Counted from the first letter of the stretch, positions 1 to 8,650 are shown. The stretch is 64,000 nucleotides of DNA from Filibacter tadaridae (GCF_900609045.1 NZ_UXAV01000031.1:1-64000); one strand, 5' to 3'. Translations and numbers: made by a program. Notes: a model not told the origin generated them from the sequence alone.

Positions 1-126
1 ATTGATCGCTTCGATAGCAACTTTGAGCGCGCGGCGGCGATGATTGATCGCTTCGATAGCAACTTTGAGCGCGCGGCGGCGATGATTGATCGCTTCGATG
101 ACATCTTGAGCGCGCGGCGGCGATAT
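1..126. repeat. 42-bp tandem repeat, three units visible, cut by window edge
   Basis: Two identical 42-bp units (1-42 and 43-84) and a third diverged unit (from 85, one base shorter in the middle) stand head to tail. The conserved core is GATCGCTTCGATAGCAAC followed by TTTGAGCGCGCGG. The same core builds the larger array at 41652-42105. The array continues off the left edge, so its full length is unknown. It lies beyond the terminator of the lipoate ligase gene and does not interrupt any recognised gene. Read forward it could encode a 14-residue repeat (IDRFDSNFERAAAM), but no start or ribosome binding site can be seen. Confidence 0.9.
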
Positions 127-145
127 GGTATTTTTCCAATCAAGA

Positions 146-169
146 ATAGCCCGACGAATGTCGGGCTAT
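146..169 (-). terminator. hairpin downstream of lipoate ligase gene
   Basis: A perfect 10-bp stem (ATAGCCCGAC / GTCGGGCTAT) with a GAAT loop lies 13 bp past the lplJ stop codon. The T-run on the minus strand is weak (TTCTTGATT), so termination may be inefficient. The stem is perfect and well placed. Confidence 0.6.
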
Positions 170-181
170 CTTCTGATATCA

Positions 182-1174
182 TTAATAAATTAATTGGAGA
201 AACTCTTCTTTTGTAATACCGCCCAAATATGTAGGAATGTCTACCGAATTGAGTGCGTCACTCATTGACTGCTTGTCGTATTGGACGCCTTTCAAACTTT
301 CTTCAAGAACGGCTACATCGCCGACGCCGAAAAAGTCGCCGAAAATATTGACGTCTTCAATCAGTCCTTTATTCACTTGGAGACGCACATCGATGCCGCC
401 TACCGGGAAACGGTGGGAATGTTGCATATTAAAATTCGGAGATTTACCGTAATTCCATTCCCAGTTGCCGTAGCGTTTTTTCGAGAGTGCACGAATATTT
501 TCCCAATCTTCTTCCGTTAACTCCATATAGTTGATGTTTTCATTGCCATCGAAAATTGAATTCAGTACTTCCAAACGGAACTGTTCAATCGTCATCGGCT
601 CTTTTAGGAATTCGGTAATGTTGGCCACACGGCTGCGAATCGATTTGATGCCTTTCGATTCGATTTTATCTTTTTTCACTTTGAGTGCCGAAACGACGCG
701 CTCGATTTCTGTATCGAACATGAGCGTTCCGTGGCTGAACATACGGCCATTCGTTGAGAATTGCGCGTTACCTGAAATTTTACGACCATCTATCAATAAA
801 TCATTACGGCCGAGAAGTTCCGCTTTCACGCCCATGTTTGCAAGTGCTTCAACAACAGGTTCCGTGAACTTTTTGAAGTTACGGAACGAATCCCCATCAT
901 CTTTTGTGATGAAACTAAAATTCAAATTGCCTAGGTCATGATAAACAGCACCGCCGCCCGACAAACGGCGTACAACGTGAATACCATTAATATCGACGAA
1001 ATCGGTATCTATCTCTTCAATCGTATTTTGGTTTCGCCCGATAATGATTGATGGTTCGTTAATGTAGAAAAGCAAAAAAGAATCTTTATCGATATCCATC
1101 GTCTTCAATACATATTCCTCAATCGCAAGGTTAATGCGTGGGTCTGTAATACCTTTATTATCAATGAAATACAT
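182..1174 (-). CDS. lplJ: lipoate--protein ligase
   Basis: Cytoplasmic ligase that activates lipoate with ATP and attaches it to the lipoyl domains of 2-oxoacid dehydrogenases or to GcvH. The 330-residue protein has the BPL/LplA fold: RRLSGGGAVYHD (about 69-80) is the lipoyl-AMP binding loop, and the lysine in DGRKISGNAQ (K132) is the conserved catalytic residue. A C-terminal LplA accessory domain follows, as in B. subtilis LplJ. The start is supported by AAGGAGCG 6 bases upstream. In B. subtilis lplJ also lies near yhfH, which is the case here. Family assignment is firm; the exact acceptor proteins are inferred. Confidence 0.93.
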   Translation of the reverse strand: MYFIDNKGITDPRINLAIEEYVLKTMDIDKDSFLLFYINEPSIIIGRNQNTIEEIDTDFVDINGIHVVRRLSGGGAVYHDLGNLNFSFITKDDGDSFRNFKKFTEPVVEALANMGVKAELLGRNDLLIDGRKISGNAQFSTNGRMFSHGTLMFDTEIERVVSALKVKKDKIESKGIKSIRSRVANITEFLKEPMTIEQFRLEVLNSIFDGNENINYMELTEEDWENIRALSKKRYGNWEWNYGKSPNFNMQHSHRFPVGGIDVRLQVNKGLIEDVNIFGDFFGVGDVAVLEESLKGVQYDKQSMSDALNSVDIPTYLGGITKEEFLQLIY

Positions 1175-1202
1175 ACAAATCGCTCCTTAAAAATAGGTTC
1201 TT

Positions 1203-1365
1203 CTATATATGTTGACATAAAGAATCCTCTCAACAACGCTCGGCGCTCGGGGATGCCTCCCACAATAAGCCAGCAACAAGACCGCTGTCAGTCTTATTGC
1301 TTCGGCTACCCCTATGAGGCGCCTTCGCTGGAAATTTTATAGAATCATTCGTTCAACTTATATAG
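1203..1365 (+). repeat. interspersed palindromic element, copy A
   Basis: An intergenic element of about 163 bp with terminal inverted repeats CTATATATGTTGA and TTCAACTTATATAG. The interior holds GGGGATGCC paired with GGCTACCCC, and CAATAAG paired with CTTATTG, forming a long interrupted hairpin. Closely related copies lie at 18131, 32129, 45959 (inverted), 51020 and 58350. It carries no open reading frame of note. Confidence 0.85.
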
Positions 1366-1423
1366 TTTATCATTTTTACTCATGAAACACCTTACAAAAA
1401 ACTTTTCAGAATAAATCATCGAA

Positions 1424-1452
1424 TTGGTTGACATTTATCCAACTGTTATAAT
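1424..1452 (+). promoter_or_regulatory. sigma-A type promoter ahead of the yhfH pair
   Basis: TTGGTT (1424-1429) and a perfect TATAAT (1447-1452) are separated by 17 bases. It reads toward the two YhfH genes and leaves a leader of roughly 235 nt. The leader (1460-1690) holds no convincing gene. It contains motifs of the type TACTATTACAAA that recur before each yhfH copy. Confidence 0.65.
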
Positions 1453-1695
1453 ACACTAGTAATAATACTTCTCGTTATAGTACAAAACTGAAAGGGAAAA
1501 CGTGACGATCATCTAAAGTGGTAGTTATTTCCTCTAAGGTCAACTTGCAAAACAGATGGCAATGAAATCGAAACGCGTCATGATTGATACAGCAAAAATT
1601 GTAACATTCCTCACTTTTTTTTGGACAGTCTGTACTATTACAAAGAAGGAAATGAACGGCGTACTAATACAATATGGAATGGAGTTGAATAACTT

Positions 1696-1818
1696 ATGGA
1701 AAACGTGATTGAGTTCTTTAAAAACTTACCTGCCAAGTCTTGCGCTACTTGTGGAGAAAAAATCGAAGAGCAACATGAGTGCTACAGCAATAAATGCGAC
1801 AAGTGCAATATTATCTAA
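1696..1818 (+). CDS. yhfH: YhfH-family zinc-ribbon microprotein, copy 1
   Basis: A 40-residue protein matching the YhfH-like family: hydrophobic start (MENVIEFFKNLP), then CATCGEKIEEQHECYSNKCD and a final KC pair, giving CxxC...CxxxxCxxC spacing that probably binds zinc. GGAG lies 11 bases upstream. It is too short for ordinary gene callers. It shares almost its whole C-terminal half with the second copy 80 bp downstream, and motifs in the upstream DNA also recur, so the pair looks like a tandem duplication. The function of the family is unknown. In B. subtilis yhfH also lies next to the lplJ region. Confidence 0.85.
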   Translation: MENVIEFFKNLPAKSCATCGEKIEEQHECYSNKCDKCNII

Positions 1819-1896
1819 TTTTTTTGCATAGACTGTACTATTACAAATTATTTTTATTGGTCAGTACTACTACAAAACGGATAGGAGATGAACGTA

Positions 1897-2022
1897 ATGA
1901 TGGAAAATGTTATCGAGTTTTTCAAAAATCTACCCCCGAAGACTTGTACCGCTTGTGGTGAAGAAATTGAAGAACAACATGAGTGCTACAGCAATAAATG
2001 TGACAAGTGCAATTGTCTATAA
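1897..2022 (+). CDS. yhfH: YhfH-family zinc-ribbon microprotein, copy 2
   Basis: A 41-residue paralogue of the preceding gene (start MMENVIEFFKNLPPKTCTAC). The four cysteines of the ribbon are conserved and the last residues (CNCL) add a fifth. AGGAGATGAACGTA precedes the ATGATG start, so either methionine codon could be used. Nucleotide identity with copy 1 is high over EEQHECYSNKCDKCN, with mostly synonymous differences in the first half, which points to purifying selection after duplication. It is followed directly by a strong shared terminator. Function unknown. Confidence 0.85.
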   Translation: MMENVIEFFKNLPPKTCTACGEEIEEQHECYSNKCDKCNCL

Positions 2023-2030
2023 TTGAATGC

Positions 2031-2076
2031 AAAAACAACCGTAGGAGCCATCATGCTCCTACGGTTGTTTTTTAAT
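2031..2076. terminator. bidirectional terminator between yhfH and hemY
   Basis: A long perfect stem (AACAACCGTAGGAGC paired with GCTCCTACGGTTGTT, loop CATCAT) is flanked by A-run and T-run. It can serve the convergent yhfH (+) and hemY (-) transcripts. Confidence 0.92.
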
Positions 2077-2083
2077 TTCCCGA

Positions 2084-3505
2084 TCAAAACAGTTTTTTCA
2101 CGACTTCTTTCATCGCCGCTACTCCTTGGTCAATGCAATCGGGTAAACCGACGCCATTGTACGAAGCGCCCGCCAGCAACACAGTCGGGAATTTCGTTCG
2201 CAATTCTACGCGCGCCGCCTCTATCCGTTGCTTGTGACCAACCCGGTATTGCGGTCGGTCTTCTTTCCAGCGGGTAATGACTGTGAAATCGGGTTTGCCT
2301 TTTATGCCGATAATTTTACTGAGGTCTGCAAGCACGATTTTTTCGATTTCACTATCTGATAGGTCAACAATTGCCTGATCGCCAGCACGTCCGACGAAGG
2401 CGCGCAACAACACTTTCCCATCTGGCGTTGTGGTCGGCCATTTGCGATGTGTCCACGTGCATGCTGTTATCGAATAGTCACTTGCACGGGATACGAGAAA
2501 TCCAGTGCCTTCATTGTCTTGCACGACATGTTCTTCTGGAAAAGCTAGTGCCACTGTCGCAACGGACGTTGTCGGTATTTGCCTTACATCTTGCAATAGG
2601 CCGTGGGGTGCGAATAGACGCCCCGCCATTTCGTGTCCCGTTGTCATGATGACTGCATCCGCTTCGATGGTTTGTCCGTTATTCATTGTAAGAACGTTCT
2701 TGTCTCCGTTTTTATCAATCGCTTCCAGCCGGACACCTTTCATAACAGAACCTGGTTCCAGCTGTTGTTCGAGTGCATCCACAAGTGTTACGAGACCGTT
2801 CCGGAACGTATGGAAGGCGCCTTCTTTCTTCGCCGCAAGCCCATTATTCGCAGGTTTTTGTTGTGGAGTTGTTTTTTTCATGCCAAGAATAAGGCTACGG
2901 TGCCTTTTTTCTACCTCGTAAAACTGTGGATACGTCGACTGCAAGCTTAAGTGATCAATATCGCCCGCGTATACACCGGAAAGAAGCGGTTCAATCAAGT
3001 TCTCAACGAGTTCCGCACCGAACCGCCTGCGGAAAAAACGACCGAGGGACTGATCTTCTTTAATGCCTGAACGCGGAAGTACCAAATCCCCTGCTGCACG
3101 CATTTTTCCTGCCAGTGAAAACAAATCCGTCTTTAAAAACGGACCCATTTCCGTCGGAATGCCCATTACCGAGCCACCTGGAATCGGATGAAGTTTACCA
3201 CCTACAAGGACATATGCTTGACCTGTCGCATTTCTCACAAGCTCGTTTTCGATACCAAGGTCTTTTGCCAACGTTCCCACACTTTTTTTTCGGATGAGAA
3301 AAGAATCAGGACCACGTTCAATGACAAAGCCATCACGTCGAACCGTCTGGATTTTACCGCCTAACCGGTTTGAGGCCTCTACAAGAATCACGTCAAGCGG
3401 AAGGTTTTTTTCACGTGCCTCTTTTTGCATATAGTACGCCGCGGAGAGACCTGTAATTCCCCCACCGACAATGACGACTTTTTTGTTTTGTTCGTTCGTG
3501 TCCAT
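2084..3505 (-). CDS. hemY: coproporphyrinogen III oxidase (HemY/CgoX)
   Basis: FAD-dependent oxidase of haem synthesis. In Firmicutes this family oxidises coproporphyrinogen III to coproporphyrin III. The N-terminus carries the Rossmann dinucleotide-binding motif VVIVGGGITGLSAAYYM, with the FAD-contacting acidic segment VEASNRLGGKI after it. The C-terminal region (GASYNGVGLPDCIDQG) is the second conserved FAD motif of the protoporphyrinogen oxidase family. The start MDTNEQNKK is preferred because AGGAGGAATGAATTC stands right before it; a longer frame exists but lacks a site. The gene is last in hemE-hemH-hemY, 19 bp after hemH. Length of about 473 residues is typical. Confidence 0.93.
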   Translation of the reverse strand: MDTNEQNKKVVIVGGGITGLSAAYYMQKEAREKNLPLDVILVEASNRLGGKIQTVRRDGFVIERGPDSFLIRKKSVGTLAKDLGIENELVRNATGQAYVLVGGKLHPIPGGSVMGIPTEMGPFLKTDLFSLAGKMRAAGDLVLPRSGIKEDQSLGRFFRRRFGAELVENLIEPLLSGVYAGDIDHLSLQSTYPQFYEVEKRHRSLILGMKKTTPQQKPANNGLAAKKEGAFHTFRNGLVTLVDALEQQLEPGSVMKGVRLEAIDKNGDKNVLTMNNGQTIEADAVIMTTGHEMAGRLFAPHGLLQDVRQIPTTSVATVALAFPEEHVVQDNEGTGFLVSRASDYSITACTWTHRKWPTTTPDGKVLLRAFVGRAGDQAIVDLSDSEIEKIVLADLSKIIGIKGKPDFTVITRWKEDRPQYRVGHKQRIEAARVELRTKFPTVLLAGASYNGVGLPDCIDQGVAAMKEVVKKLF

Positions 3506-3524
3506 GAATTCATTCCTCCTGAAA

Positions 3525-4457
3525 TTATTCCGCCGTTTCCAGTTTTTCAAACACTGCATCTACCATAGCGTCGATAAAGAGTGGATCTATGTTCGGCATT
3601 GCAGGTCGGTAATAAGACGCGTCGATTTCATCACAAACCACTTTGCACTCATGGTCATTATCGTATAGCACTTCCAAGTGATCTGAAACGAATCCAACTG
3701 GGGTGTACACGAATGCTTTATAACCATGTTCTGCATGTAGATCACGTGTTAAATCTTGCACATCAGGTCCTAGCCATGGTTCCGGCGTTTGTCCCGCACT
3801 TTGCCAGCCGACTGCGTACTTTTCGACGCCAGCTCCTGCTGCAATCATATCTGCCGTTTCTTTCAACTGATCCGCATATGGATCTCCGTTTGCCAAGATT
3901 TTTTCCGGCAATGAATGCGCTGAAACGATGTAGCAGGCATTTGCCCGTTCTTCTTCGCTCATACTGTCAAAGGTGTTACGCACCTTATCAACCCAGTAAG
4001 CGATGAATTTCGGTTGTTTGTACCAGCTTTCCACGGATGTGACTGTCATGCCTAGTTTGTCCGCCTCTTCTTTCACGCGGCCATTGTATGACTTAACCGA
4101 AAACGTTGAGAAATGGGGTGCAAGGACGATTGAGACAGCTTCTTTAATGCCATCTTCATGCATTTTCTGTACAGCATCTTCGATGAATGGCGCAATATGC
4201 TTCAAGCCGATATAGACGTTGAATTCGATGTCTTCCTGTACTTCATTCAGACGGTTACATAGCGCATTTGCTTGGTCTTCCGTAATTTTCGCTAAAGGGG
4301 AAATGCCGCCGATTGCTGCGTAGCGGTTCTGAAGGTCTTCCAATTGCTCGGGTGCTGGTGGACGACCATGGCGGATATGTGTGTAGTACGATTCGATATC
4401 TTCTTCTTTATTCGGCGTGCCGTACGCCATTACTAAAAGCCCCATTTTTTTCTTCAT
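3525..4457 (-). CDS. hemH: coproporphyrin ferrochelatase
   Basis: Inserts ferrous iron into coproporphyrin III, the penultimate step of the Gram-positive haem pathway. The 310-residue protein aligns along its whole length with B. subtilis HemH: metal-site histidine in SAHSLPEK (H181) and glutamate in [11 protein letters not shown] (E262) are present, as is the [13 protein letters not shown] segment. A GTG nine bases further upstream is open, but the ATG at 4457 has the better spaced AGAGGTG site. It sits between hemE (30 bp gap) and hemY, forming one operon. Confidence 0.95.
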   Translation of the reverse strand: MKKKMGLLVMAYGTPNKEEDIESYYTHIRHGRPPAPEQLEDLQNRYAAIGGISPLAKITEDQANALCNRLNEVQEDIEFNVYIGLKHIAPFIEDAVQKMHEDGIKEAVSIVLAPHFSTFSVKSYNGRVKEEADKLGMTVTSVESWYKQPKFIAYWVDKVRNTFDSMSEEERANACYIVSAHSLPEKILANGDPYADQLKETADMIAAGAGVEKYAVGWQSAGQTPEPWLGPDVQDLTRDLHAEHGYKAFVYTPVGFVSDHLEVLYDNDHECKVVCDEIDASYYRPAMPNIDPLFIDAMVDAVFEKLETAE

Positions 4458-4487
4458 GTCAGTCACCTCTTCGTTTGAATCAGCGCG

Positions 4488-5528
4488 TTATTTACGCAAC
4501 TGTGCACTATAGCTATGAATTAATTCTGTCAGTTTTTTCAAGGTTGCCGGTTTTACATCCGGGAATACACCGTGGCCAAGGTTGAAAATATGACTGCCAT
4601 GTTCCACACCTTGTTCGATGATTGTTTTCGCACGTTCTTCAATAATGGACCAATCTGCAAGCAGCATCGACGGATCTAAGTTCCCTTGTAACGGTTTAGT
4701 CAATCCTCGTTCGCCCGCTTCTTTAATGGACAAACGCCAATCGAGGCCCACGACGTCCACAGGAAGGTCATGCCATTCGTTTGCCAAGTGACTTGCACCG
4801 ACACCGAACGTGATAAGGGGTACATTCAGCTTGCGGAGTTCTGTGAAAATGCGTGTCATAACCGGCTTGATAAAGATACGGTAATCAGCCACATTCAATG
4901 CGCCAACCCATGAATCGAAAATTTGAATCACTTGTGCACCCGCATTGACTTGGGCAGTGATGTACGTAATCGTCATGTCCGCCAATTTGTCCATGAGTGC
5001 GAACCATGTTTCAGATTCCGATACCATGAAGGACTTTGTTAAATTATAACTCTTTGATGGACCGCCCTCAATCATGTAGCTTGCGAGGGTGAATGGTGCT
5101 CCTGCAAAACCGATAAGTGGCACATTCAATTGTTCCGTCGTCAATAGCTTGATTGTTTCCAGAACGAACGGGATATCATCTTGTGGGGATAATTCGCCAA
5201 GATTATGAACATCTTGGACTGTACGGATTGGATTCGAAATAACCGGTCCCACGCCCGATTTGATTTTCACGTCGATACCGAGACCGGATAAAGGGGTGAC
5301 GATGTCTTTATATAGAACAGCTGCATCGACGTTATATTGGTCGACCGGCAACTTTGTGACGTATGCGCAAAGTTCAGGTTGATGGGTAATTTCTTCGAGT
5401 GAGTATTTCTCTTTTATTTTCATGTATTCGGGCTGAGAACGACCTGCTTGTCTCATGTACCAAACGGGCGTATGCTCGATTTTTTCTCCACGTGCTGCGC
5501 GAAGTAATGTATCATTGAACGTTGTCAT
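4488..5528 (-). CDS. hemE: uroporphyrinogen decarboxylase
   Basis: Removes four carboxyl groups from uroporphyrinogen III to give coproporphyrinogen III. The family signature [16 protein letters not shown] is near the N-terminus, [13 protein letters not shown] lies mid-protein, and the C-terminal [11 protein letters not shown] is intact. I chose [14 protein letters not shown] as start from the family N-terminus; the frame is open 63 bases further, but nothing upstream resembles the family. The site before this start (AGTGGGAA) is weaker than those of hemH and hemY. First gene of hemEHY, divergent from hmoB. Confidence 0.94.
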   Translation of the reverse strand: MTTFNDTLLRAARGEKIEHTPVWYMRQAGRSQPEYMKIKEKYSLEEITHQPELCAYVTKLPVDQYNVDAAVLYKDIVTPLSGLGIDVKIKSGVGPVISNPIRTVQDVHNLGELSPQDDIPFVLETIKLLTTEQLNVPLIGFAGAPFTLASYMIEGGPSKSYNLTKSFMVSESETWFALMDKLADMTITYITAQVNAGAQVIQIFDSWVGALNVADYRIFIKPVMTRIFTELRKLNVPLITFGVGASHLANEWHDLPVDVVGLDWRLSIKEAGERGLTKPLQGNLDPSMLLADWSIIEERAKTIIEQGVEHGSHIFNLGHGVFPDVKPATLKKLTELIHSYSAQLRK

Positions 5529-5735
5529 GTGCTCGATTCCCACTTTCATTATTAATTTCAGTATTAGTATATCCGTTCTCAATATAGTCATTTTACGGAG
5601 TAAAGTATAGCGCTAGCCCTTGTTTGTCATTAAATTGTGCGCCATTCCCTATTAATTTGCCATAGATTCGTCAAAGTTTGTTTTAACCGCTCAAATAGGG
5701 GAAAATGAATATATAATTGGAGGAGGTATTTTATT

Positions 5736-6245
5736 ATGAACATTTTTATCACATCAGGTACACCCGAATTCATGGAGAAGTTAAAAGAAGACCATACAGG
5801 AGAGGTAATGTTCGCACTGCATGGTGATGGTAATTCGTTACTGTTGCATGAGACGGATGGAAAAACGGTCTTTCAGACACCGCGCAAATATGAAGTGATC
5901 GGCACTTCAGGTACGCTTGAAGATAATGGCTATTTCGTCTTCAACAATATTCCTGTGACAGATGAAGGACGACCGGTTTTCGAAGACCGTTTTAACAACA
6001 GAGCAGGTGCTATTGAGTCAGAGCCTGGATTCGTAGCATTCCGCTTGCTTCGCCCTCTCGATTCGGACACGTATATCGTGATGACGGAATGGACGGGTGC
6101 ATCTTCCTTCACGCGTTGGCAAAACTCCAATTCATTTGCACAAGCACATTCAGCTACCGAAAAGGCGGCAGGTGTTGACAAAACACCGCATATTTTCTCT
6201 AGTGCTTCTTATGTAACGACTTACCAGACGAAGAAAAAAGACTAA
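5736..6245 (+). CDS. hmoB: haem-degrading monooxygenase HmoB (YhgC)
   Basis: An ABM-superfamily haem oxygenase of 169 residues that degrades haem and releases iron. The C-terminal ferredoxin-like domain carries N70, W128 (TRWQNSN) and H138 (AQAHSA), the positions reported as key in B. subtilis HmoB. GGAGGAGG lies upstream of the ATG. It is divergent from hemEHY with a 207-bp intergenic region, placing haem synthesis and haem breakdown back to back as in B. subtilis. A clean terminator follows. Confidence 0.92.
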   Translation: MNIFITSGTPEFMEKLKEDHTGEVMFALHGDGNSLLLHETDGKTVFQTPRKYEVIGTSGTLEDNGYFVFNNIPVTDEGRPVFEDRFNNRAGAIESEPGFVAFRLLRPLDSDTYIVMTEWTGASSFTRWQNSNSFAQAHSATEKAAGVDKTPHIFSSASYVTTYQTKKKD

Positions 6246-6283
6246 GACGCTTTGACCCGCTTGTTGGGTCGCGTCTTTTTTTA
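6244..6283 (+). terminator. terminator of hmoB
   Basis: The stem GACGC...GACCC with GGGTC...GCGTC is followed by seven T. It starts at the hmoB stop codon. Confidence 0.85.
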
Positions 6284-6298
6284 TTGCTCGAGGCTAGA

Positions 6299-6327
6299 TT
6301 GCAGGTTCCGAAATCGGTTGTTATACT
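6299..6327 (+). promoter_or_regulatory. promoter of the M20 amidohydrolase
   Basis: TTGCAG (6299-6304), 17-base spacer, TATACT (6322-6327), 48 bp before the GTG start. It stands just after the hmoB terminator, so the next gene is its own transcription unit. Confidence 0.65.
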
Positions 6328-6374
6328 TAACTCTTAAGCATTCAAACTATTTGGAACTTGAGAGGGGTAGTCGA

Positions 6375-7538
6375 GTGAAAGAGCAATTATTCGAGCGGTT
6401 GGATAATGCTTATGAGGATATGGTGATTATACGGCGCCATCTTCATATGCATCCTGAATTATCTTTTCAAGAAGTAAAAACTGCGCAATACATCCGTGAT
6501 TTTTATATAAATCTTGGAGTGGAAGTGCGCGAAAATGTAGGCGGGAATGGCGTTGTCGCTCGTATTAAAGGCGGACGTCCGGGTAAAACAATTGCTCTTC
6601 GTGCCGATTTCGATGCCCTTCCGATTCAGGATGAAAAAGATGTGTCGTATAAGTCCACCGTTGCAGGTGTCGCACATGCTTGCGGCCATGATGGACATAC
6701 CGCCACATTACTACAGCTCGCCAAAGCGATCCATGACATACACGAAGACCTTGCCGGTGAATATGTCTTCATCCACCAACATGCCGAAGAATATGCGCCT
6801 GGTGGTGCGAAGTCGATGATTGAAGATGGTTGTCTTGAAGGCGTAGACGCTATTTTCGGGACACATTTATGGTCTTTAACCCCATACGGTGCAATTGAAT
6901 ATTTAACAGGTCCTGTTATGGCAGCGGCCGATCGATTTGTACTTACAATTCAGGGCTCAGGCGGACATGGTGCGGCTCCCCATCAAACAAAAGATGCTAT
7001 CGTTATCGGATCACAACTCGTTATGAACTTGCAGCAACTTGTATCACGCCGCGTCAATCCGATTGAATCTGCTGTCCTATCCGTTGGTTCATTCGTAGCT
7101 GAAAATGCTTTCAATATTATCGCAGACTCTGCAAAACTGGGAGGTACTGTTCGCACATTCAATCCTGAAATCCGTGACTTAATGGAACTTGAAATGAAAC
7201 GAATTGTTGAAGGTACAGCTCTTTCAAATGACTGCACAATCGAATTCGACTATATACGCGGCTACCCACCCGTTGTTAATCATGCAGCTGAAACAGAATT
7301 TATAAAAACCATTATCGAACAATTGCCTGACGCAGAAGCTGTCGAAGCAGAACCTCAAATGGGAGGAGAGGATTTTGCCTACTATCTCGAAAAAGTACCC
7401 GGTACATTTTTCTTCACAGGTGCAAAACCAGTAGATCCTTATCCCCACCATCATCCTAAATTTGATTTTAATGAACGAGCGATGCTTCTTGCTGCAAAAG
7501 CACTAGGTGCCGCCGCAATTGACTATCAAAACAACTAA
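6375..7538 (+). CDS. M20-family amidohydrolase (YhaA-like)
   Basis: A zinc-dependent aminoacylase/carboxypeptidase of the amidohydrolase subgroup, about 387 residues. Visible motifs are RRHLHMHPELSFQE near the N-terminus, RADFDALPI, the metal-binding ACGHDGHTA, HQHAEEYAPGGA, the dimerisation-domain GSGGHGAAPHQT, and the final metal ligand region HHHPKFDFNE. Such enzymes remove acyl groups from amino acids; the substrate cannot be read from sequence. The GTG start follows GAGAGGGGTA; an upstream in-frame ATG at 6252 lies in the hmoB terminator and is rejected. Similar to B. subtilis YhaA, but orthology is not certain. Confidence 0.82.
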   Translation: MKEQLFERLDNAYEDMVIIRRHLHMHPELSFQEVKTAQYIRDFYINLGVEVRENVGGNGVVARIKGGRPGKTIALRADFDALPIQDEKDVSYKSTVAGVAHACGHDGHTATLLQLAKAIHDIHEDLAGEYVFIHQHAEEYAPGGAKSMIEDGCLEGVDAIFGTHLWSLTPYGAIEYLTGPVMAAADRFVLTIQGSGGHGAAPHQTKDAIVIGSQLVMNLQQLVSRRVNPIESAVLSVGSFVAENAFNIIADSAKLGGTVRTFNPEIRDLMELEMKRIVEGTALSNDCTIEFDYIRGYPPVVNHAAETEFIKTIIEQLPDAEAVEAEPQMGGEDFAYYLEKVPGTFFFTGAKPVDPYPHHHPKFDFNERAMLLAAKALGAAAIDYQNN

Positions 7539-7544
7539 CTATGC

Positions 7545-7587
7545 AACCGTTTTTAATCTGCACCACTGTAGATTAAAAACGGTTTTT
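7545..7587 (+). terminator. terminator of the M20 gene
   Basis: AACCGTTTTTAATCT pairs perfectly with AGATTAAAAACGGTT and ends in TTTTT. Confidence 0.85.
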
Positions 7588-7653
7588 CCATATAAAGCAT
7601 CCAGGTCAAAATAACTGTATTTTATCAGTGATTCAAATTATTCAAAATAACAG

Positions 7654-7681
7654 TTGCATTAAAAATATTCCATTTTATAAT
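7654..7681 (+). promoter_or_regulatory. promoter of comK
   Basis: TTGCAT (7654-7659), 16-base spacer, TATAAT (7676-7681). The preceding AT-rich DNA repeats TCAAAATAAC at 7607 and 7650, and A-run/T-run pairs occur (AAAA-N8-TTTT). ComK autoregulatory boxes are normally AAAA-N5-TTTT, so the match is imperfect. Confidence 0.5.
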
Positions 7682-7711
7682 TAACCATATACAAAAATAG
7701 GGGGCTTATAA

Positions 7712-8242
7712 TTGGAAACTGTGAAACAAACTGCTAACTACGTCGTCTCCTTTGATACATTCATGGTACAACCGGTAATCCATAATAACAAAATATCGTC
7801 TCGTGTTATCGAACGAAATGGCGAACTTAGGATTCCTAGGAAGCCGCTCCATATCGTAAAAAGTTCATGTGTGTATTATGGCGGTTCTTTTCAAACTTCG
7901 TCGAATACTGCGAGGCTTGTGCTCGGAAAGAGACATAAAACGCCGATAATCGTCGCACATGATTTCGGAAAACCCTATATATTCCTGCCTACGATGTCAC
8001 CATCCTCTACACAAAGTATCTGGGTTTCTTATCACGCAATTGATAATTTTGAACCAGACGATATGGGTTGCATCGTCCATTTGGAGAATAATCGTTCTTT
8101 CAAAGTGAATGTCTCCGAGAATACGATGCATCGACAATATTCTCTTGCAGCACTTTTAGAGAAAGATTATGCAAAAAAACAAAACCAGTTAAATCGTTCT
8201 TTCTTTTTGGGTTCATACGAAAAAAACAAATTCAATGATTGA
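7712..8242 (+). CDS. comK: competence transcription factor ComK
   Basis: Master activator of DNA-uptake genes. The 176-residue sequence follows the ComK pattern: SRVIERNG, then RKPLHIVKSSCVYYGGSF, TPIIV...IFLPTMSP, WVSYHAI and a basic C-terminal part. The start is TTG at 7712, 7 bases after GGGGG; the next candidate (GTG at 7721) is too far away. Compared with B. subtilis ComK (192 residues), the protein ends soon after the place where the MecA-recognition segment FMLYPKE should be; here it reads FFLGSYEK. The C-terminal tail is therefore short. It overlaps the tail of the converging YhjD-like gene by 11 bp. Confidence 0.85.
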   Translation: METVKQTANYVVSFDTFMVQPVIHNNKISSRVIERNGELRIPRKPLHIVKSSCVYYGGSFQTSSNTARLVLGKRHKTPIIVAHDFGKPYIFLPTMSPSSTQSIWVSYHAIDNFEPDDMGCIVHLENNRSFKVNVSENTMHRQYSLAALLEKDYAKKQNQLNRSFFLGSYEKNKFND

Positions 8243-8591
8243 CTTGCATAATGAAAACACTTAGCAGCTCTTCTGTTCGATTGCGTAAACGGACATTCAA
8301 ATAGCGTCGATGATCTTCATACCCGCCGTGAATGAATACATATTCCGTAAATGTATCATCCATTTTATTGCGAATGACTTTCATATCCCGGCGTCTTAAA
8401 TAACTATGTGTTTCTTTCAATTCGGCACGTGCTAGCCTTGTCGCCTCTTCAACCATGTTAATATAAGGTCTTTTCAATTTGAAAGGACCTTTTTCAAAGG
8501 ATTCACGATCCCTTTCCAAAATAACGAGAACCATCGGCAAGTAAATCATGTTCTCAAAATACGGCAATGCCTCTGCAGGTATTAAAGGCAT
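8232..8591 (-). CDS. conserved hypothetical protein, YhjD-like
   Basis: A 119-residue soluble, charged protein with no signal peptide or membrane segment. The layout (IYLPMVLVILERD, RPYINMVEEA, a basic middle with YLRRRDMKVIRNK, and a final RNRTEELLSVFI) resembles my memory of the B. subtilis YhjD family, whose function is unknown. GGAGGAATTTCG precedes the ATG. The promoter side carries a hairpin GGTGCC...GACACC just upstream of the ribosome binding site, shared with leuB (see the repeat at 8615). Converges on comK with an 11-bp overlap. Confidence 0.55.
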   Translation of the reverse strand: MPLIPAEALPYFENMIYLPMVLVILERDRESFEKGPFKLKRPYINMVEEATRLARAELKETHSYLRRRDMKVIRNKMDDTFTEYVFIHGGYEDHRRYLNVRLRNRTEELLSVFIMQVNH

Positions 8592-8614
8592 CGAAATTCC
8601 TCCTTTCCATATTG

Positions 8615-8650
8615 AATTCGGTGTCTGTAACCGGCACCAGATGTGTTATT
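8615..8650. repeat. short hairpin repeat, copy 1 (before the yhjD-like gene)
   Basis: A 36-base segment containing GGTGTCTGTAACCGGCACC, which folds as a hairpin. It matches 31 of 36 bases at 50985-51020. Both copies lie immediately upstream of the ribosome binding site of a minus-strand gene. The rest of the 263-bp gap (8592-8854) shows no gene. Confidence 0.75.

Noticed and set aside
1203-1365. Insertion sequence
   Set aside because: Terminal inverted repeats exist, but there is no transposase in any copy; at most a MITE-like element.
1556-1708. 50-codon open frame in the yhfH leader (start MAMKSKRVMIDTAKI)
   Set aside because: No ribosome binding site at a usable distance, and it overlaps the start of the first yhfH gene out of frame.
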